NCBI GenBank assembly: GCA_022606425.2
Contig: JAHDVF020001467.1
Coordinates: forward strand, 744,001 to 808,000
DNA: 64,000 bases
Direction of reading: 5' to 3'
From: Lepidostoma basale
Lineage: Eukaryota > Arthropoda > Insecta > Trichoptera > Lepidostomatidae
The stretch's first letter is position 1. Each line of letters opens with the position of its first letter. A program made the translations under genes and the position numbers. The notes under the pieces are model-generated. The model had not been told where the DNA came from. It saw only the letters and a list, made by a program, of their open reading frames with translations, and ran no database searches. Shown piece after piece: positions 10,565 through 21,282 of the stretch.

Positions 10565-10577
10565 ACGTTGACAGAAT

Positions 10578-11104
10578 ACGATAGCATAATTTACTAGAAT
10601 ATTTTTTTTAGCTTTGAAATTCCATCTTTCAATAGAAAACAGATTAAAAAGTCAGAGCAAAAATCTTAATACAATTCGGAGAAATTAATATTCCAAAATC
10701 TTTTTTTTAATCCGAGTAGAAAAATATACTTGCTCAACAGATTTATCTCGTTGTTTGATTTACTAAAATATTACTTATAGTCATTTGTTCCCCGTCACGC
10801 CACTGCGCAGGACATTGCTCTGACGTGGACGCCAGGATATTTGCATACAGGGAGCAATACACCTTGAGTCTCAAGTACCCCCATAAAAATATAATCAAAT
10901 GTTATGCTAACCATTGCTTAGGGGACGTGCAATACGGCGTCCACCTCCACTGGCGTTTGATATGCATCGCTGACTGCATAATGAAACGAGGTTTTGATAG
11001 GATCTATCTTATGCATTGGTAATAACACCTACTTGCTCGGGTACAGGCAGCTGCACAAACGTCTTCACAGAAAAATAAAATAAGTAAGTTTAAAACATTT
11101 TTAT
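10578..11104. other. Spacer with GC-richer middle
   Basis: AT-rich until about 10790, then a mixed block (GTCACGCCACTGCGCAGG, GACGTGGACGCCAGG) to 11060. A 65-aa plus frame is unrecognised. GTCACGCCACTG resembles a hAT terminus, but no partner end was found. Confidence 0.35.
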
Positions 11105-11285
11105 TATTATTATTCGTTCTTTTGTGGTACACACGTTGATCTGTTTCTTTGATATAGGTCTCCTGAGACATCGAACAATGACTGTCTCTCCACCATTTTG
11201 TTTATCTTCTGGGTTGCTGGCAATTCTCTGGCATGTTATTTCTTACCACGTGCAGAAGTCTGTTGGTGTCAATCCTCTCTCACTT
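11105..11285 (-). mobile_element. LINE 3' tail fragment with (AAT)n
   Basis: The minus strand reads RLLHVVRNNMPENCQQPRR then KWWRDSHCSMSQETYIKE and ends in AATAATAATAA. The layout, including a WWRD motif near the end, fits an RTE-like C-terminus. It abuts but seems distinct from the RT-4 copy beside it. Confidence 0.55.
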
Positions 11286-11970
11286 ACTTATTTAGACAGC
11301 TGTTGTCGTCCACTGCTGGACATAGGCCTCCCCTATACTTCTCCACGTATCCCTATCTTGTGCCTTTTGCATCCAATCCAATCCCCAGCAATTCTTCTAA
11401 TGTCATCGGACCATCGTGTGGTGGGTCTCCCTCTGTTTCGTTTGTCTTCGCGGGGTCTCCACTCTACTATCCTTCTGGTCCATCTATCGTTTGCCAATCT
11501 GGTAACATGTCCAGCAAATGACCATTTAAGCTTCTCTACCCTTGCGTTGACATCTGTTACTCCCGACCTTCTACGTATTTCAGTATTTCTTATCCGGTCT
11601 GAGAGTCTTACGTGTAGCATGGCGATTTCGTTTTTCCTCTGTGCTACACGGAGTCTCCTAATGGTTGACTAGGTGAGGGTTAGCGATTCTGCTCCATATG
11701 TCAGTACTGGAATCCTCTCTACATGATCGAATTAGAAGAATCTGAGTCGTCTCATTTTCCTGCACTATCTTACTATATCATCCATTTTTCAGGCTTCACA
11801 TACGACAGTGTTTCTGATTCTGTATCTCATGATCTTTCCTAGAATAGCAGTTATATTTTCAGTTCTAAGCAGCGCTTTTCTTTTAGTTGTGTCAACTTTT
11901 GGTTCAATTACATATGTCACTATCGGCCGAACACAGGTTTCATAAATTCGCACTCTGATTTCTATATTGG
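11286..11970 (-). mobile_element. RT-4 LINE, post-reverse-transcriptase region
   Basis: Minus frames give YETCVRPIVTYVIEPKVDTT, KALLRTENITAILGKIMRYR, then MLHVRLSDRIRNTEIRRRSG, LKWSFAGHVTRLANDRWTRR, RGRPTTRWSDDIRRIAG and GEAYVQQWTTTAV. This is the typical end of an RTE-like ORF2. The longest single frame is 95 aa and upstream parts are frameshifted. A second RT-4 scrap lies at 47.74 kb. Confidence 0.85.
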
Positions 11971-12189
11971 TACATAATAAATATTGAAACTTTCTAAAAA
12001 TAATAATTATCTTCCCTTTTAAAGAAAATCCCTGAAAAAACTACATTATCAATTACAAAATATATTTTGTTTCATATATTTATTATTGTTTTATTATTAC
12101 AACTTTCAAGAATCAACAGAATAATATGCTTTAATTTATCGACATTCATGTTATCATATATTATTTAAAACAATGCATTTTTAAACTTT

Positions 12190-12445
12190 TGATGTGATTT
12201 TTTCTCGATATGTTTCGAATATACGTTTATTGATTATGAATCCATAATTTTATAGCATTAATTGATCAAAAAAATATGATTCTTTTTAAATAAAACATTA
12301 CTTTTTCCATTATTTACAATAGTTTATTTTTCTCAACAAGTCTTAAAGGTTTTATATCCTTCATCGTCGAGTTTATATCATTATCCCGATTACGAGGGTG
12401 TGAAGCTTTCAATATATGTCGAGAAAAGTAAAAAGATAACAGTAT
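12190..12445. repeat. FB-C foldback, decayed
   Basis: TTTTTTCTCGATATGTTTCG (12195) and TATCCTTCATCGTCGAG with GTGAAGCTTTCAATATATGT, GAGAAAAG downstream are decayed versions of the FB-C phrase CTCGACATGTTTCG ... CACCTTCATC. The arms are diverged and the core is not readable as a hammerhead. Confidence 0.5.
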
Positions 12446-13075
12446 TTCAATTCTTGAAAAATTCTAGTATTCTGGTATATCTAGTATTTCCAAGGCCTTA
12501 AGATTATCAAAATGTATTATGAATGTCAACATTGAGAATGATATATAATATATAGAAGCTTGTGTATACAAGTTACCAACAGTGTAACGAATACGTCTGC
12601 CCTTATAAATGACCACTTAGCCGCCATATTCCGCATTGAATAGACGTCAGAAGACACATCGAGGAGAGCTGCCATCGCTCATAGAGTTTTCTAAAACCCA
12701 ATGCATTTGGCTCTAATGTCTCCTTGAGAAATGGCTCCCGGCATCCGCAGCGTCCCCACTTAAAGGTATTGCTAGTCTCTGATTTCACTCACTTATCTCG
12801 GATATGACTTGTTTGTATACGTGTATTGTCATAAATTTAGCGATATAACGAACGCTCGTCCCCGTATTCGAGTTAAGTAGCAGCTACGCTAGCTCGGGGT
12901 AATCCCCCGAGTTGCGCTAAGTAATTGCCGTGGTTAGGATCGGCGGAGTCGCGTGAATTGAATTTGGACAGTGCCAAACTGAACGATTTCGTATTTCCCC
13001 TATTAACGTTATTCTACATATGTATGAAATTTTTTTTTTGTTTCTAATATTGGAGAGGTTCTTTTTTGTAATAAT
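12446..13075. other. Spacer with two GC-richer patches
   Basis: 12600-12790 and 12840-12990 are GC-richer (CTAGCTCGGGGTAATCCCCC, GGATCGGCGGAGTCGCGTG) and have no repeat partner here. GGGGTAATCCCC is a perfect 12-bp palindrome. No exon can be defended. Confidence 0.35.
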
Positions 13076-13330
13076 AATAACTAACTAACCAACACCCAAT
13101 CTCCCTCAAAGGATAGAAAAAATGATCGCCACATTGTTATTTCCTGACGAATTTCTCTCGCTCCCTCTATCCATACATCGTGTCATGCAAGCACGTCGAT
13201 TTCTCCTACTCTTCGTGTGACTAATATTTAATATTTGATTGATTTAATCGTGCCACGTTTTCCTCTATCATCTTTTTCCGCATACATATTAAACCATTTC
13301 CACCATCTTTCCATGCATCCCAAAATGTTA
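13076..13330 (-). mobile_element. RT-1 LINE 3' end
   Basis: Begins on plus with TAACTAACTAACC (tail) and follows RT-1 through the CGTGTCATGCAAGCACGTCG and TTTAATCGTGCCACGTTTTC segments, the reverse complement of the RACMTRCMN and KTWHDQINQ coding stretches. All frames are broken. Confidence 0.8.
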
Positions 13331-13424
13331 TCCATGCATCGTTAATCTTAAAGAAAGAGGATTGTTAGGACCATTATAATGAAAAATACTCTGAGATTAA
13401 TATTAGCAATTGCGGATCGCTCAG

Positions 13425-13512
13425 AATAGAAGAGAATGGAAAATGCGAGAGGAGGCCTACGTCCAGGAGTGAACGGTCAATACAGGCTGAAGAAGAAGAA
13501 GAAGAAGAATTA
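13425..13512 (+). mobile_element. LINE 3' tail with (GAA)n
   Basis: Plus strand reads REWKMREEAYVQE then ends in a run of seven GAA-type triplets. GGAGGCCTACGTCCAGGAG is the common EAYVQQW-type finish of RTE-like insect LINEs. A related minus copy lies at 47.12 kb. Confidence 0.65.
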
Positions 13513-14060
13513 ATAATTACCATTTCAGGGCGCCATAAGTTCACAAACTATTACTTTCCCATATCTAATTAACATGATGTAAAACGGCTGTAAATTGGTA
13601 TTTTATTATATTTTTACGTTTTGGAGAAACATAACGTAATGCAAGACATTTTTTTCTATATTTAATAAAATAAAAGCACCCAACAACTTGTAGAATGCTG
13701 GTTTCGTTTTTATTGTAGACTCTTACCTGGCAGAGTCGCTAAAACTTTTAAATATCGCCGATTGGTATCGATTTATATTTAAGTCTTGGTCCTGCCCTGC
13801 AAAAAGCACATTCGTGTAGCAACGAAATTACCGCGAACAAGTGAGTGGTATCTGAGCATTTTACCTTTCGGGCAATTTGATGTATCGGGAGAGCAGACAC
13901 AATAGGAGGCGGGGTCGTGGAGGGCGCTGTACCCGCACGATCCTGTGCCATAAGGAGATGAAAACTGCCAGGAGTGGATTGGGAGGCATTTATGTGTTAT
14001 GTATACATTTAAAAAATCTGTAAATAATATTAAAATATATCAATAATAACGATTTTTATT
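13513..14060. other. Unclassified spacer
   Basis: Mostly AT-rich. 13780-13960 is GC-richer (GGAGGCGGGGTCGTGGAGGG) with a 67-aa minus frame I cannot identify. Confidence 0.4.
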
Positions 14061-14061
14061 A

Positions 14062-14210
14062 ATTAAAGCAATGTTTTCTCAACTTTTGAGTTTATTTTTC
14101 TCGACATGTTTCGAAGGCTTTACACCTTCATCATTTCCCGTTTTATATCGTTCTCTCAACGATGAAGGTGTAAAATCGTAAGTGGAAAAAACAGTGTTTT
14201 AATTCATTTA
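14062..14210. repeat. FB-C foldback
   Basis: TTTTTCTCGACATGTTTCGAA faces GATGAAGGTGTAAAATCG...GGAAAAAACAGTGTTTTAAT, with outer words AAAGCAATGTTTTC opposite ACAGTGTTTTAATT. The apex contains ATCGTTCTCTCAACGATGAA. It is the best FB-C copy in the window. Confidence 0.7.
14102..14133 (-). ncRNA. Hammerhead-like relic, FB-C
   Basis: Minus strand: TGATGA, A, GGTGTAAAGCC with flanking TT/CTT, CGAAAC, AT, G, TC, G. The first core base and part of stem II differ from the consensus, so this is likely inactive. Confidence 0.4.
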
Positions 14211-14340
14211 CATTCGTCAATATGGAATTCCACAGTGTCAACGTCTTAAGTTTGTCTAAAATTTCAAGAATATATAAAATGTACTACTTTTTTTAACAAA
14301 ACACATAGTGAAAGCTAATACACATCATTAGCTTTTTATG

Positions 14341-14460
14341 TACCGCGGCAGGTCCACCCGACGTTGGCGATCACTGCAGCGAAGGCATCTTTGTCCTGCG
14401 CCACTTTGAACAGGTTCTCAACTCTGCTCATAATGTTTCACAGTTAGAAAAACTGCCTTC
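14341..14460 (-). mobile_element. RT-2 LINE 3' tail
   Basis: Reverse complement of the RT-2 end: the plus phrases GACGTTGGCGATCACTGCAG and TCCTGCGCCACTTTGAACAG encode AQDKDAFAAVIANVG on minus, as in the 51.9-kb copy. 5' truncated. Confidence 0.75.
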
Positions 14461-14610
14461 TACCAACAAAATATACGATTAAATAAAAAGGATTAATGGA
14501 ACGCCATTCTTTCCTATTCTGTCACTCTAGTGCCCTCACATTTATGCTATTTCTTCATTTTGGGGTGAAGTTAAGTCTAGAGGTAGGGGTAATTGTTTAT
14601 TTTATTGTTC

Positions 14611-14649
14611 TATATTCGCCATTACTTTATCCAAGTAATAGCGAATATG
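14611..14649. repeat. Short palindrome in foldback remnant
   Basis: Arms of 17 bp (TATATTCGCCATTACTT / AAGTAATAGCGAATATG) around a 5-bp loop. The word CGAATATAG beside ACTTTG or ACAAAGT marks the outer edge of several foldback elements here. Confidence 0.6.
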
Positions 14650-14650
14650 G

Positions 14651-15420
14651 TAGAAAAATATAACGAGGATATGTAATAGTGTTAATATCCAAATTATTTA
14701 TTAAATATTTTTATAAACAAAAATGATTCACAGGATGTTTCGAATGTGACCTCTATATGTGAATATAGTGAATATATAATGTGAATATAGACATATGACA
14801 ATAATGATTAATTTTTGGTGATTATTTAAATCGTTGCGCTATCCGTCTAAAAGGTTGTTGATGTTGAATTTTGTTATCTTAAAACTATATTTTTGTTTAT
14901 TTAAACCATGTATTTGTTTACTTTTACGTTATTTATATTTTTTGTTACGGTATTTTTGGTTTTAACGCATTTTTAATAGTCCGCTCCTTCGCGTTCCAGC
15001 CCTGCATAAAAGCGCACAGCGTTTGATAGAGAAAAGAAGGGAATAGAATAACATGAGAGTATTGTGTGATGGAATCATTTCATAACTCAGGCGATGGGAT
15101 CCGATCCGCAGGAGATGGAGGCGGGGAGAGAAAAATACTGAAAATGGAAGAGGAACATGAACAAAATGCAATACTTTCAATGCCATTTTTGTTTCTGTAA
15201 TAAGAAATACGTGGGTAGGTGGATTCTAACTGAAGTAATTCGATTTTAACCCCTTGAAAGGCTATGCCGCCTTATAACTGCCTATTATTTAATTTGAACT
15301 TCAATGAAACTTAGAAGTTCTAATAAACACTTTCCAGTATTTCTGCGCTTACCAAAATAATTATTTGTTAAAAATGTATAAAGCCACATAAATTTTCGTT
15401 AATTACCATGTTCTGCCATG
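14651..15420. other. Unclassified spacer
   Basis: AT-rich, with a mixed block at 14970-15180 (GATGGGATCCGATCCGCAGG) carrying an unrecognised 74-aa minus frame. Confidence 0.4.
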
Positions 15421-15429
15421 CTATTTACT

Positions 15430-15600
15430 AGTATATATAGTATACACTACAACGAGCTGAAATTTCGTCACATTTGATAATGCCTTAGAAGGGCGAAACT
15501 TGTCATTCTCGTAAAATATAATAAAACTTCTAGAAAACTAACGTTTTCATTCGTATTAATTATTTAATATGGAGTTTTACATCATTGTTCAAGAAACAAA
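15430..15600 (+). repeat. FB-B foldback, right arm and core
   Basis: The core at 15474-15504 is followed by the FB-B right arm: AATATAATAAAACTTCTAGA, AAACTAACGTTTTCATTCG, TTTAATATGGAGTTTTACA, TTGTTCAAGAAACAA. The left arm is absent except for ACGAG opposite CTCGT, so this is a truncated copy. Confidence 0.7.
15474..15504 (+). ncRNA. Hammerhead-like core, FB-B
   Basis: TTGATAA, T, GCC-TTAGAAG-GGC, GAAAC, TT, G, TC. The second half is intact; TTGATAA in place of CTGATGA changes C3 and G8 and should abolish normal catalysis. TTGATAA is shared by most FB-B copies, so the change is ancestral to the family. Confidence 0.45.
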
Positions 15601-15659
15601 AAATAAAAAAAACGATGTTTTTTTTTAACTACTTCCACATTTTTCTTTATTTCGACGGC

Positions 15660-15690
15660 GACCAGTTTCGCCAGTCTCGCTGGCATCAAG
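15660..15690 (-). ncRNA. Hammerhead-like core, separate foldback family
   Basis: Minus strand: CTTGAT, GCCAG-CGAGA-CTGGC (perfect 5-bp stem), GAAAC, TG, G, TC. The GA before stem II is lost, so catalysis is unlikely, but the stem and GAAAC-NN-GTC half are perfect. Confidence 0.4.
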
Positions 15691-15840
15691 AATGGTTTGT
15701 CGACCAGTATGTTGATGCAGTTCTCTACCAAAAAAGATACAAAACAACAAATAACAAACAATACATTTATTTACTTTTTAATAATTTTAACTCGAGGGTT
15801 TCCGCAAATTCAAATAAGACATGATTTTAATCTAATTTAG

Positions 15841-16685
15841 GATGTATTTTTTAAACTTTATTAATCAGTTTCTGTTCAAATAATGGTTTTCAATCAAAAG
15901 TAGCAAAAAATGGGTTCACTTTTGAGTAGATGTCAGAACACATTTCAAGGGCTATAACCATTACAGTTGGTTATCAAACAACAAAACAATAACGAAGTAT
16001 CAAAACTGCCGTGTAAACCGCCATCCAGCGTGAACATCGTGCGGAACAATGATATTGTTATGACGTCACTAAACCCCTAACGTCTTCGCGTTTAACGTCT
16101 CTTATTATACGGTCTTATTGTTACACTTTGGTTAATCGGGAATCCTTATAGACTCCTTGGAAGGTCCCATTCACGCGCGCTTCCTGGCTCCATTGTACGA
16201 TGTGTGTCAAAAGTTTCCGAGTTCATAAAAGCCCCGAATGTCGCGGTTTATACGACTTTTACCTCGCTTTGTTATCTCCTAGATTAAGATTCAAATGAAA
16301 TCTTATTTTCATGTGAATTGTAAGCACCTTGCACAACTATTTCGAACCCCAATCTTCTTACCCGACTCTTCTACGTCTAAGTACAAAATACGAGTATATA
16401 CATAAATGAAAAAATAAATAAAATTACAAAATAATATTTGTAGTTATATAATTTAATACTTACCATTATAATTTTGAATATAGCTCGAAATATTGTTTCT
16501 TACACCAATTCTATATCTTCTATCGGACATTATACGACGATGTTTTTTTTTTAATTAACAAAAATATATATATTATACACTCTGCGCATTCATTCCATAT
16601 TTAATTATTATTTATTAAAATACATACGCCACGACCGCCCCCCATAACTGGATCATTTACCTATGGACCCGCTACCGCCCCCATG
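15841..16685. other. Unclassified spacer
   Basis: AT-rich with a mixed block 16010-16270 (CCGCCATCCAGCGTGAACAT, CGCGTTTAACGTCTC). No gene or repeat recognised. Confidence 0.4.
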
Positions 16686-17060
16686 GAAAGCACCAGCGCT
16701 CAATAGGGGGCGTTACCACCTAATCTTCTTCTTTCTGTGTCCTGTCAGGTCTTCCCAACGTTGACTATCACCCTTGAATAGGCCTCCCCATCCTGGGCAG
16801 CTCGGAACAGCTCCCCCACGGTCCTCAACCCTGTCCACTCTTGGATGTTCCTCAGCCAGGAAACCCGCCTTCTCCTAACACCTCGTCGACCCTCAATCTT
16901 ACCCTCCAAGATCAGATGTAATAGTGCGTAGTTTTCGCCACTCAGAACATGGCCCAAGTAGGACACCTTACGGACTTTGATGTTGCTCAGCAACTCTCTG
17001 TCAACTCTGGATCTATGGAGAATACGCCACGGTCTTTCTTGGTCTGCCTACAAAGTAATA
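16686..17060 (-). mobile_element. RT-2 LINE 3' end
   Basis: Minus frame: RSRVDRELLSNIKVRKVSYL, GHVLSGENYALLHLILEGKI, EGRRGVRRRRVSWLRNIQEW, TGLRTVGELFRAAQDGEAYS. This is a long, only lightly damaged C-terminus (82-aa frame) of an RTE-like ORF2, ending with an AAGAAGA-type tail on minus. Function in the family: post-RT C-terminal region of the retrotransposition protein. Confidence 0.9.
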
Positions 17061-17307
17061 TAATTTTTTTCTGTGTATTTATGATCTATAATCATCTACT
17101 TAAATTGCCTACGTATTTAAAAAATCAATTCACTTTTTTATCTGTCGCAATAATGAACAGAACGTTTGACTTCTGATCCAAATGACATATTTGTTTGTTT
17201 GTTCCTAATTCTTCCTTATTTATTAGATCACATCGGACTAATTTGAAAATTCTAATGAATCGAATATTTTCCATGGTATTTTTAGTTACTTTATTTGAGC
17301 TTAAATA

Positions 17308-17600
17308 GACTAACTAACTAACTAACCATCACGCCGTCTCCCCGAAGGGATAGGCAGAAAAAATGGACTGCTTCGTGTCATGCACGCGCGTTGATTTCTC
17401 TGACTCCTCATGAGGCTGATATTTGATTTATATGATCGTGCCACTTTTCCTCTGTCTTCTTCTATTTCTAGTTCCATTTACATCGTTAACATATTTTTTT
17501 TCAAACCATCTTAATGATCCTATAATTATTTTGTTCATAATACCATCATTCGCACCGCATTCACTTCTTATGTTAAATATACTTTTACGCGGTGTTAAAT
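17308..17600 (-). mobile_element. RT-1 LINE 3' end
   Basis: The (CTAA)4 tail then CCATCACGCCGTCTCCCCGA and the RT-1 coding region on minus up to the MNKI/CGANE segment (GTTCATAATACCATCATTCG on plus). Frames are broken. Confidence 0.85.
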
Positions 17601-18224
17601 ATAATATTATTAAAATTAATTATTAAATGTTAAAAATCAAATGCTTTATGATGACGTTTACTTACTTTAAAGTACCTACTTGTTAGAATATCTACCTCAG
17701 AAGTAACTAAATAGGATTCCACTCCTGAGTCACGTCCCGAGGGGCTGAAAGTTTCCCACCCACCCCCATCCCTGCATTGTTTCAGTATTTTTGAGTTATG
17801 AGTTCTGTGTATCTTTCCAGATGTAATAATGATCCACCTTTGGGTACTCCCTTCCGGAAAATTCCTCTCCTCCCGCCCCCTGACAATGCAAGTGGATGAT
17901 GGATGGATCTTTTATGAAAACTTCAATTTTATGCTGACATTAGACTTATTAACCCTTTTAACTAGCGAAGGTATTGTGTGCATGGAAGATCAAAAGTGGT
18001 AGAGGGTGAAAGCGCGTAGATAAATTTTATTAAGATTTAATTTTAATACCTAATTATTTTCCACAACTAAGGTAGGCCATTTGTGAAATCGGTCAGTATC
18101 AAAATATATTATGTTGAAAACTATAATATGAAAAATGTGATTTTGTGACATAAATAATGTGCTCCAACAATGAAAACGAAAATAAAATATAAAAATTTCT
18201 TTATTATTATATATTTAGTGTGCT
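17601..18224. other. Unclassified spacer
   Basis: Contains a GC-richer patch at 17700-17900 (CCCACCCACCCCCATCCC). No gene or repeat partner found. Confidence 0.4.
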
Positions 18225-18487
18225 TCCACGAGGTCTTCCATTCGAGAGGTCTGCGAGGTTCTAGATGTGATCAGATGGAGGCGACAACGTCGACTGTACT
18301 GGTACCACATGTCCAGAGAATAAATCCCACAAGAATTCCATAGATGGCTCTGTACGGAATACCAGATAGACAGCGTCTACTAGGGAGACCCCCAATACGA
18401 TAGAGAGATAGCTGAAGTTCAGCGTCACAGGAGAAGAAACTTGTAAAACGACTCTTTAGTCTACACCAAGTTGAAGAAGAAGAATAA
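18225..18487 (+). mobile_element. RT-5 LINE 3' end
   Basis: Plus strand carries VIRWRRQRRLYWYHMSRE, GIPDRQRLLGRPPIR, and ends GAAGAAGAAGAAT. The order (RW...R..WR.H..R, GRPP, tail) matches the other RT-5 copies. 5' truncated, with stops. Confidence 0.7.
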
Positions 18488-18890
18488 TAAATCTAGTGAA
18501 TTGCTTTTAATATAACACACATTCATATAGTCACTGCATAAATTATTTGGTATTAAACCTTTATTAATACAAACATTGATGCAATACAATATCATCCACC
18601 CCTTTTCTAATATTTTTTTTATGAAAAAAAAAAATACATGCAAATCTTGCGAGTCTTGCGATGAGCGATCGTGTCTCAGTGTCGCATTACGTCAGAATTA
18701 TAATGAGGCATCAATTTAGATTAGTTCCGTATACAGACCACCCTCCCCTATCATCCGCCCCGAGAGTAAATTACCTTGTATCATGCGCTATGTCAAAGAA
18801 TGGAGCTTTGTATGAGATATTACGAGAAGAAACGTGAAGGTGCCCCCGGTATCGCTAGTAGGATACATTTATTATACGTAAAAATTTATT
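18488..18890. other. Unclassified spacer
   Basis: AT-rich then mixed (18650-18860, CCACCCTCCCCTATCATCCG). Nothing recognised. Confidence 0.4.
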
Positions 18891-18894
18891 TAGC

Positions 18895-18995
18895 TTATGG
18901 ATACAAAATATTAAAACATTTTGTATTTAACCACGGTATAATTGATCCCAACTAGTTTAGTTTGTACCCAAGCTTCATCAGGGCAATATAAAAAC
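18895..18995 (-). repeat. FB-D/FB-F foldback remnant
   Basis: ATTTTGTATTTAACCACGGT is the FB-D arm word; it is followed by AACTAGTTTAGTTTGTACCC and AGCTTCATCAGGGC, the reverse complement of an FB-F core. It shows that the FB-D arm and FB-F core belong to one element type. Confidence 0.6.
18950..18981 (-). ncRNA. Hammerhead-like core, FB-D/F, mutated
   Basis: Minus: CTGATGA (perfect), A, GCTT-GGGTAC-AAAC, TAAAC, TA, G, TT. G12 of GAAA is mutated to T, and one stem II pair is lost, so it is probably dead. Confidence 0.5.
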
Positions 18996-19007
18996 TCCGT
19001 TATTATT

Positions 19008-19135
19008 ATTTTTCTTCTTCTTTTTATACTGGTTGGAGATTGCAAAGGCCTGTTTCTGCAGAGCTTGCTGCCTTACGATGTGGTATCCGAGGCTTACCTC
19101 TCTGTACCGTGAGCGGTTGTATATCTATAAGTTTA
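19008..19135 (-). mobile_element. LINE 3' tail fragment with (GAA)n
   Basis: Minus strand ends LCRNRPLQSPTSIKRRRK, with GAAGAAGAA at its 3' end. The length and placement fit the extreme C-terminus of an RTE-like element. Family not assigned. Confidence 0.4.
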
Positions 19136-19296
19136 AAATGTATAACCACCAAGTGAAATGAAAATTTTCAAATGAAATATTTTGGGTATAGTGTTTTTAG
19201 AAATGTCTTTTGATAAATAAATACATTTAAACTAATACAAGGAAATGTAATCATACCAATAAATATTTAATTTCATTCCACTAGTTTTCTCGTTTC

Positions 19297-19325
19297 GACC
19301 GGTTTCGCCAGTTCGCTGCCATCTT
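19297..19325 (-). ncRNA. Hammerhead-like relic
   Basis: Minus: AAGAT, GGCAG-CGAA-CTGGC, GAAAC, CG, G, TC. Related to the copy at 15660. The CTGATGA half is largely lost. Confidence 0.3.
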
Positions 19326-19398
19326 TTAAAGGAGTGAACACAAATCTTTGGTTAATTCGTTTTGACTTGTTTCAAATACCGAGAAAGAGTTTAACATC

Positions 19399-19765
19399 AT
19401 TCTTCTTCTTCTTCTTCTGCTTTATTCAGGACTGTGTCCTCTTATTTCTCGGAGCCTGTTCCTGGGATACAAATGTCCAACTGTCTCTCCATCTTTTAGG
19501 TGGTCTTCCTGCAGGTCGATTTCCTGTTGGTACTTTATTTGCGGCTATATCGATCACTCTTTCAGAACATGCTCTTTCCACATGATCTCTTCTGTAGTGT
19601 CTTCTCAGTCTTCCCCATCGCACGACATCTTCTACATTGCAAATCTTACTTATTTCAGAATTTATTATTCTGTCTCGGAGTGTCGTTCCCGTAACGAATC
19701 GGAGAGTCTTCATTTCTGTGGTTCTTAGGAGACTTTTTGTTCTGATGGTGTCATTGGATCATTCT
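19399..19765 (-). mobile_element. RT-5 LINE 3' end
   Basis: Minus frame of 95 aa: MKTLRFVTGTTLRDRIINSE, VEDVVRWGRLRRHYRRDHVE, NRPAGRPPKRWRDSWTFVSQ, then a (GAA)5 tail. It is the best RT-5 copy. Upstream, RTKSLLRTTEM belongs to the same ORF. 5' truncated. Confidence 0.85.
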
Positions 19766-20620
19766 TCTGATGAGTAAATATTTTTTTGTCAATGGAAAAA
19801 AAAATTCGATTTTTGACAAACTCAAAGCGTTAAATCTATTGAATTCAGTAACATGATTTTTATCTCTGAAAATAATTTAATTCATTTTTAAAAAATCTGC
19901 ACATAAATTCATAAAAATTCTAGTACTTGTATATTGTAAGGAAAACGAACATGAAGAATATTATAAAATGGTATGCGTAGAGAATGAAAAACCTTTTTTT
20001 TTTTTTGAAATTATAACAAACTTTTTGCCAACTGTAAACTTTCTAGTTTTTTTAATGTAAAAAAATATTGGATATAAACTAAATAACATTGGTAACAAAA
20101 TATTCCTCAAAGAGCTTAAGATGAATTTTTATTACCTTTATCCGATTTCCGCATACATACTCCTGTTTAACTCATCCGTGTCGCCTGAACCCGTAATTTT
20201 CCAATCGGTTTAGCGTCATTCTCCGTTGGCTTGGAATCTCCCATCTTATTCCCGGTGTTGGTCAACCGCCCACACGTGGACACGTGCACATAATATCTCA
20301 TTACTATACTCGAGATCACGTGTATGCAAGCGTGAAATAATCAGACTTCGGAAATATTCGTTTACTTCAGTTTTCTAAAACGTAATTAAAATTTTCAATG
20401 GAGCACTTTTTTTAAAATATAACATTCACATTCAACCCGGATTCCACAAAATAGAACAATTTAAAAATATTTTTTAGCTTAGAGTTTACACTTATCATTT
20501 ATCAATATTGTTTTTTTTAATAGCTAATGGACCACCTAAATCGCCAAATATGTATCAATTTAAAGTTTAAACAAATTAAATGTCTTCTATGTTCGCTTTC
20601 ACTTTGTGTTGTGGAAACAT
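19766..20620. other. AT-rich spacer
   Basis: Homopolymer-rich, with a mixed patch at 20150-20340 (CCGCCCACACGTGGACACGT contains a CACGTGGACACGTG near-palindrome). No feature supported. Confidence 0.4.
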
Positions 20621-20621
20621 A

Positions 20622-20912
20622 TTTGATATCATCATCATCATCATCCTAAGCTCGACAGCCCTGGGTGGGCCTTGGCTGAATCCAGGAGCTTCCTCCATTC
20701 TTGTCTGTTTGATGCCCTTATTCTCCAATTTCTCACTTGCAACACCGATGCATCCGTGTTGACACTGTCCATCCATCGCATTTTGGGCCTTCCTGGTCTT
20801 CTACGTCCCTGTGGTACTGAGAGCGTGAGGCGTTTTGTAGGGTTGTCGTCGTCCATTCTGATTATGTGACCAGCCCATCTCAAGCGCCCTACTTTGATGG
20901 ATATGATCACAT
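20622..20912 (-). mobile_element. RT-7 LINE 3' end with (GAT)n tail
   Basis: Minus frame of 89 aa: VGRLRWAGHIIRMDDDNPTK, GRRRPGRPKMRWMDSVNTDA, VRNWRIRASNRQEWRKLLDS, AKAHPGL then GATGATGATGATGAT. A clean RTE-like C-terminus, 5' truncated just upstream of RLRWAGH. Immediately beyond its 5' end is the palindrome at 20918-20941 (TATCCATATCA-TT-TGATATGGATA). Confidence 0.9.
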
Positions 20913-20990
20913 CGGGCTATCCATATCATTTGATATGGATACATATAATTATACTTTGTTTTACAAAACTTTTTATTTTCACTGAACTCA

Positions 20991-21022
20991 AACATGTTTC
21001 GGTTACAAGTACCCTTTATCAA
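20991..21022 (-). ncRNA. Hammerhead-like core, 21-kb foldback left
   Basis: Minus: TTGATAA, A, GGGTAC-TT-GTAACC, GAAAC, AT, G, TT. Stem II has one mismatch compared with its partner, and C3 and G8 are substituted. Confidence 0.45.
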
Positions 21023-21250
21023 TATACGAGTATACAATTTTAACAATCAAATAAAACAGAGCGGTCACTTATATACTAAATGGAGATCGAGCTATGTATA
21101 AAAGTGGAAGGGGTATAATTAGGAATGAGGAGAGGGGAGATGTAACGGGTACTAATTATACCCCTTCCACTTTTATATAATAAATAACTCGATATCCATT
21201 TAGAATATAAGTGACTGCTCTGTTTTATTTGATTGTTAAAATTGTATGCA

Positions 21251-21282
21251 TCGATAAAGGTTACTTGTAACCGAAACATGTC
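21251..21282 (+). ncRNA. Hammerhead-like core, 21-kb foldback right
   Basis: TCGATAA, A, GGTTAC-TT-GTAACC (perfect 6-bp stem), GAAAC, AT, G, TC. The second half is intact and the first half is substituted at several core bases. Confidence 0.45.

Noticed and set aside
11124..11672. 182-aa plus-strand frame as a protein
   Set aside because: It lies antisense to the RT-4 reverse-transcriptase tail, which explains the sequence fully.
15474..15504. Calling the FB-B cores active ribozymes
   Set aside because: TTGATAA changes two core bases (C3, G8) normally essential for catalysis; they are listed as hammerhead-like only.
17308..17330. Insect telomeric repeat
   Set aside because: The tracts are (CTAA)n/(TTAG)n, four-base LINE tails, not TTAGG.
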